A stretch of DNA of 33,513 bases, taken from positions 1 to 33,513 of the forward strand of contig JAJRYZ010000127.1 of NCBI GenBank assembly GCA_024275515.1, written 5' to 3'. This DNA comes from Spirochaetota bacterium (GTDB taxonomy: Bacteria; Spirochaetota; Spirochaetia; ARS1246). Made by a program: the position numbers and the translations under genes. A model generated the notes under the pieces. That model was not told the DNA's origin. It searched no databases and was given only the letters and a program-made list of their open reading frames with translations. Shown here in pieces: positions 32,833-33,513 of this stretch (its first letter is position 1; each line of letters begins with the position of its first letter).

Positions 32833-33445
32833 TGGTTCGGCGCCCGGCCGAAGACGATCACCGGTCAGCAGATCGCGATCGTATCTTTTGATCGCGATTA
32901 CCGCGGCGCTCATGCTGCTCTATGTCGCTCATCTTTTCTCTCTGCAAATCGTCCGCGGGTACGAGTTCCAGAATCGTGCCACCCAGGTGGCGCAACGCGT
33001 CGTCCCTATTCGCGCTCAGCGGGGGGAGATCTACGATCGTAACGCCGACGTCCCGATCGTAATGAATATCGACTCCTTCGCGGTGGACATCATCCCCGCC
33101 GAATTGCCGACCGACCGCGCCGACGAGGTCGTCCGCCGACTCGCCGATTTTCTCGGGATTTCGGTCGAGAGCATCGTCGAACGACTTCCGCCCGAGCGGG
33201 CGCGTCTCTACGTCCCGGTCGAAATAGCAAGTAAAATCTCATCGGAAACGATTTTCCGTATCGCCGAACACATTGACAAATTCCCCGGGGTAACCTGGCA
33301 CAACAAGCCGATTCGCAGCTATCTCGAGACCGGTTCGATTTCTCATGTACTGGGATATGTCAACGACATCACTACCGAAGAGCTTCAGATCTTGTATAAC
33401 CTCGGCTACTCCGCCGGAGACGTCATCGGAAAACGCGGCGTGTAG
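32825..33445 (+). CDS. mrdA: Penicillin-binding protein 2, N-terminal part, cut by an in-frame TAG
   Basis: PBP2 is the transpeptidase of the elongasome. The visible 206 residues contain the membrane segment (about 18-40), the RGEIYDRN motif at the start of the dimerisation (pedestal) domain, and VLGYVNDI...GYSAGDVIGKRGV. At 33443-33445 a TAG interrupts the frame where homologues read GKxGxE. The same frame continues afterwards with unmistakable PBP2 sequence to the window edge. Only one base (G to T in GAG) would be needed. The product as read would lack the whole transpeptidase domain. Either a sequence error, a recent nonsense mutation, or suppression. The operon position after mreD is canonical. 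Confidence 0.88.
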   Translation: MSNGSAPGRRRSPVSRSRSYLLIAITAALMLLYVAHLFSLQIVRGYEFQNRATQVAQRVVPIRAQRGEIYDRNADVPIVMNIDSFAVDIIPAELPTDRADEVVRRLADFLGISVESIVERLPPERARLYVPVEIASKISSETIFRIAEHIDKFPGVTWHNKPIRSYLETGSISHVLGYVNDITTEELQILYNLGYSAGDVIGKRGV

Positions 33446-33513
33446 AAGGAGTACGATCTCCTTCTGCGCGGCCGCGACGGCGCTCGGTATCGAACCGTCG
33501 ACGTCACCGGACG
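33446..33513 (+). pseudogene. mrdA: Continuation of PBP2 frame after the in-frame stop (runs off window)
   Basis: In the same frame as the upstream part the DNA reads KEYDLLLRGRDGARYR then TVDVTG, the usual PBP2 sequence directly following GKxGxE. The 68 bases to the edge contain no further stop. No alternative start with a ribosome-binding site is visible here. Confidence 0.75.

Noticed and set aside
33443-33445. Genome-wide recoding of TAG as an amino acid
   Set aside because: TAG is the plain terminal stop of several intact genes here (rpoD, zinc ribbon, TPR, mreB, GDPD), so recoding does not explain the mrdA stop.
1-33513. CRISPR arrays, insertion sequences, prophage or toxin-antitoxin modules
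   Set aside because: No regularly spaced direct repeats with unique spacers, no transposase or integrase motifs and no toxin-like gene pairs were seen on either strand.

Overview
The window comes from a GC-rich bacterium, very probably a spirochaete of the Spirochaetales. Two conserved blocks support this. One is rpsB-tsf-frr-uppS-cdsA-dxr-rseP; the other is dnaG-rpoD-C4 zinc ribbon-rnpB-TPR-mreBCD-mrdA. From memory, both match blocks in Treponema pallidum (around TP0600-0606 and TP0492-0500), where they are far apart. TAG, TGA and TAA all serve as ordinary stops, and GTG starts are common. I see no phage genes, insertion sequences or CRISPR arrays.

Layout. (1) 1-7371, minus strand: a tightly packed, probably co-transcribed run, in transcription order rpsB, tsf, frr, uppS, cdsA, dxr, rseP, a CpXC protein and a WD40-type protein cut by the window edge. 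Many junctions are 4-8 bp overlaps. It links translation factors to undecaprenyl phosphate, phospholipid and isoprenoid synthesis and to a site-2 protease. (2) 7465-8397, minus: DUF4321 membrane protein and maf behind a near-consensus promoter. (3) 8458-10559, minus: a nucleotidyltransferase-fold protein, a TPM-domain protein and LemA. (4) 10635-11228, minus: a thioredoxin-fold protein. Diverging from it is a 62-residue histone-fold protein (11421-11609, plus), the most unusual gene here. (5) 11685-17471, minus: an MFS transporter, Na/Pi symporter, GDPD phosphodiesterase and RecQ. (6) From 17582 to the end everything is on the plus strand: tRNA-Tyr, a CxxCxxCC protein, an MBL-fold hydrolase and a coupled 67-residue ORF. 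Then come a 1363-residue exported protein with repeated Ig-like domains and an OmpA C-terminus, then mltG-dnaG-rpoD-zinc ribbon, rnpB, a TPR protein, and mreB-mreC-mreD-mrdA.

Most of the window is core cell biology: translation, envelope precursor synthesis, primase and sigma factor, and cell-wall elongation (MreBCD, PBP2, MltG). The points most worth a second look are: the bacterial histone and its palindrome-rich upstream region; an in-frame amber codon in mrdA at 33443-33445; the alternating A-B domain array in the OmpA-like protein; the rnpB promoter embedded in the preceding gene; and a promoter placed so close to DUF4321 that its message may be leaderless. No gap between genes exceeds about 200 bp.
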